Position numbers and translations under genes: made by a program. A DNA stretch of 64,000 bases, taken from assembly GCA_008933995.1 (NCBI GenBank), contig WARS01002807.1, positions 372,001 through 436,000 of the forward strand, written 5' to 3'. Under the pieces are notes generated by a model. That model saw only the letters and a program-made list of their open reading frames with translations, was not told where the DNA came from and searched no databases. Source of the DNA: Datnioides undecimradiatus (Eukaryota > Chordata > Actinopteri > Lobotiformes > Datnioididae). Numbering within the stretch: the stretch's first letter is position 1; each line of letters starts with the position of its first letter. Below, piece after piece: positions 61,471 to 64,000 of this stretch.

Positions 61471-64000
61471 GGATCGACGGCTGTTCGCCTCGTCTGCTGC
61501 TGCCAGTCATTACCTAGTCGGGCCCCGGCAGCAGGGTGGGGAGAGCGAGCTCTAATTGAGGAGGCCGGTGGCTCGGGGAAGCGGAGGGAGACGGGGAGAG
61601 AGGCAGGGCCGGCTTCCTTCTTTGCTTGCTCATGAATTAGCCCCAACCAAGTCATTACGTTCCCGGCGCGTGGCCGAGATCAGAAGACGCCGTCTCCAGA
61701 CGCATTTGCATGCATCCCCGACTGTAAAGCAGAAGCTCATACGGCACACGGTCTGTAGATGTGCACGCCACGCTCGTTCTATGGCTGTTGCATCGCGCTG
61801 TTGACGATAAGCTGTCACACAAACAGCACCGACAGCTACAAGATGCAGTCAAGTTCTGTTCCCGCGCCTACAGCAAGCACTGAGTAGTCACCTTGTGCAG
61901 CCATACACTACGTCTCCCGTGCTTGCATCACTCCTCATCTGCCACGCCCTCTTCTGCGCCACAGCGAAGACGCGTCAGACGACGGCGCCGGTGCAGGTCG
62001 GTCAGGTGGCCTGCAGCACATGTCCGCCCTCAGATGCCTCTGTTAGCACAGCATTGACTGCCTGACCCAAACTCACGTGCACAGCTCGGCATGCAGCGTG
62101 GGTTCGTACTCTGACCCACAACAGCTGCATACTTGTCACCTGCTCGTGCTGCGTTTAAGGACCTGCAGAAACATTTCGTTGTGCCTCGTAGACGGGAACG
62201 AAACGTGTTGCAACATTTCTAACATCTGTCCGAATTTGCAGAAAGCCAGCTGAAGAACGCACAAAGTAACGGGAGCTTCCTTCCACCTCCATTATGGGAA
62301 CTCTAGAAGTTAAGCACCTTATGTTGGTGGCACCAGTTCTCCAGTCAGACCCCATTAAACCGTCGTCAGGTGATGGCGCAGTAAATACGAGATTCCTCGG
62401 ACTCCTGCACACTGGTTGCCGGCGGACTGAAGACGATCCGCAGCTATGCATCGATATCCATTTACCCGGTGGCAGCAGCATGTGTCTTCTTTAGTAAACC
62501 GCACAACACATCCAGGCCCACATTCCCACGCTCTCGAACGCACCCGCTCATCAAAAACAGCTGTGTCACTCTCGTCACGCCGCATATTGGAAAACAAAGC
62601 GGCGGACATTACGAGGCTGTCACATCTTGAAAGGTATTGATCAGGCGGCTCCTGGGAGACGGTTAGATGAACTTCAGATTAGCACCAGGCTTTTGTCGCC
62701 ATCTGTTAATGACTGATGCAAAAGAAATGCGGAGAGACTGCGGGCAAAGGAGGGGAGGATGTGGCGGAGGTGGCCAGATGTCACATGGCATCAAGCTGGC
62801 ACGACGGCGCTGTCATCTTCTCAGGCGACAGCAGCTATCTCCATATTTCACGCTTCCTCTTCCTCCCTTCCCTTCAGGTCTCGTGCCCCCGCTGTCACGC
62901 TGCACCGGTGCACCCAGCACTCCGTTTCTATACCGCAGCCCATCCACCCCGAACCAACCCCGGGCCGCCGCGGTGACAGCGGCGGCATGCAACAGCGAGC
63001 ACACACGCTGAATAATAATTACAAGCCACTCGGCCCTCACCCTTACCTTCCCATCCTCGGAATCGCACACACGACGTCAACAGAAAAACGTTTGTGCGAT
63101 CTGTCGCGCTCGCCTCCGATGTTTTGCTTAACTTCTTGAATCGTGCCCCGCGCGCGCGCAATCTGCAAACTTCCCCCGTTTGTAATCGTGGCATGAGCAC
63201 AAACACACCTACACGCAGCTGAACATCAACAACCGCCGGCTTCAGCTGAGCAGAGGAGCGCAGGAAAAAGCAGAGTTATCGAAAGACAACACAATTTCAT
63301 TAGACTCGAGTGTGACGGCTTGACCTTCTCTTCCCTCCAGGGTCCGTCATTCATCACCATAGATACTCGGCTCTCGGCAACTCAGTAAATACCATTAGTA
63401 TTAACAAAGTCCGCCAGTATTAACTGCAGCTTCTCCGTCCCTCCCACTCATGAGGAGAAACAACCGTGTTTATCCGATCTGCGCCCCGGCACCGCACTTA
63501 CACCCCGGCTTGGCTTTAGAGCTGTATGTTAAGTAGTTTGTTGGGGTCAAACAAAAACAGGTCACCGCAGTAGAATTAGACTTGATTAAATAATATATAT
63601 ATATGTATATGGACATTTTAAATTTTTATTTTTAAAGAGAAAAACAAAACATGAGCTCCAGCTGATTAGATTTATGGTCGTGAGTAGTTTTGATCTTCAG
63701 CACGCAGTTTAAATATTTAGTTTAGACGCTGAAACAAAAGGTTATTTGCTGACCCGACAGGGACCGGATCGCCCGTGGAATATAACTTTTCCAGTAACTT
63801 GCTTTATTTGTGTGAAGAGCCCGGTTTAAAGACTCCGTTTTACAATAATTCCTGGATTATGCTCCCAGGATCATTTCTTTTTCCAGCGTAGGAAGTGCTA
63901 CATTTAAGCGCCGCGCGTGAGTCACCGGGATTAGAGCGGGAATACGAAGCGAGGAGGCGGCGGCGGGGGGGGGGGGACATCAGAGACTGGCATCGGCAGT

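Larger units (their letters stand above)
43581..64000. other. Non-coding stretch to window end
   Basis: Microsatellites, purine tracts, G-rich tracts and AT-rich repeat remnants only. The purine-biased stretch near 43620 follows the TATA segment. The end (63900-64000) is CpG-rich with a G12 run at 63965-63976 and may enter another CpG islet beyond the window. No exon matching the later ZNF385 fingers was found, so either the intron runs past the end or those exons escaped me. Confidence 0.6.

Noticed and set aside
1-64000. Bacterial-style operons, CRISPR arrays, phage or toxin-antitoxin systems
   Set aside because: Sequence has vertebrate exon structure, microsatellites and no densely packed long open frames; short tandem arrays lack spacers of CRISPR type.

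Overview
The window looks like ray-finned fish (teleost) nuclear DNA and is almost entirely non-coding. It has no bacterial-type gene packing, no operons and no CRISPR, phage or transposase gene. It is rich in CA/TG microsatellites, has scattered CpG-rich islets, and carries one clear vertebrate exon with proper splice sites. The teleost assignment is an inference from the exon sequence and from microsatellite and dispersed-repeat character; I could not test it by alignment.

The only securely recognised gene part is at 36713-37042 on the + strand. It is an exon of a ZNF385-family zinc-finger gene (ZNF385B, C or D; paralogue not resolved). It starts with a strong splice acceptor, has its ATG two bases into the exon, encodes 109 residues plus one split codon, carries one complete C-x2-C-x12-H-x5-H finger and ends at a phase-1 donor. 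I found no other ZNF385 exon, so at least 27 kb downstream is probably intron, and much of the upstream DNA may be intron or 5' flank. A (GCC)9 tract begins 26 bases after the donor and would be read as polyproline if the intron were retained.

Layout: 1-7591 is non-coding with two long dinucleotide arrays. 7592-8012 is a minisatellite of about 20 AT-rich units carrying many AATAAA hexamers. 8013-8300 resembles decayed repeat. 11160-11785 holds the best candidate for a second, unidentified spliced coding segment: two open stretches, a 118-base intron and matching phase. 22690-22964 is a promoter-like cluster (CRE, GC box, two CCAAT boxes 31 bases apart, TATA box). 28818-28838 is a possible 21-base microexon. 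The znf385 exon lies at 36.7 kb. 40.4-41.1 kb is dominated by long TG arrays and a pyrimidine tract. 41.77-43.58 kb contains paired CCAAT boxes, a CpG islet and a TATA box, and could be an internal promoter. 43.6-64 kb is non-coding with many microsatellites, purine tracts, G-rich tracts, a possible microexon at 56361 and AT-rich dispersed-repeat remnants near 55.6 and 59.9 kb.

Long open frames in the rest of the window (up to about 220 codons) mostly cross microsatellites or have shadow-like composition, and I do not regard them as genes. I do not see an undescribed system here. The items most worth following up are the unidentified spliced candidate at 11.2-11.8 kb, the two promoter-like clusters, and the polyadenylation-signal-rich minisatellite.
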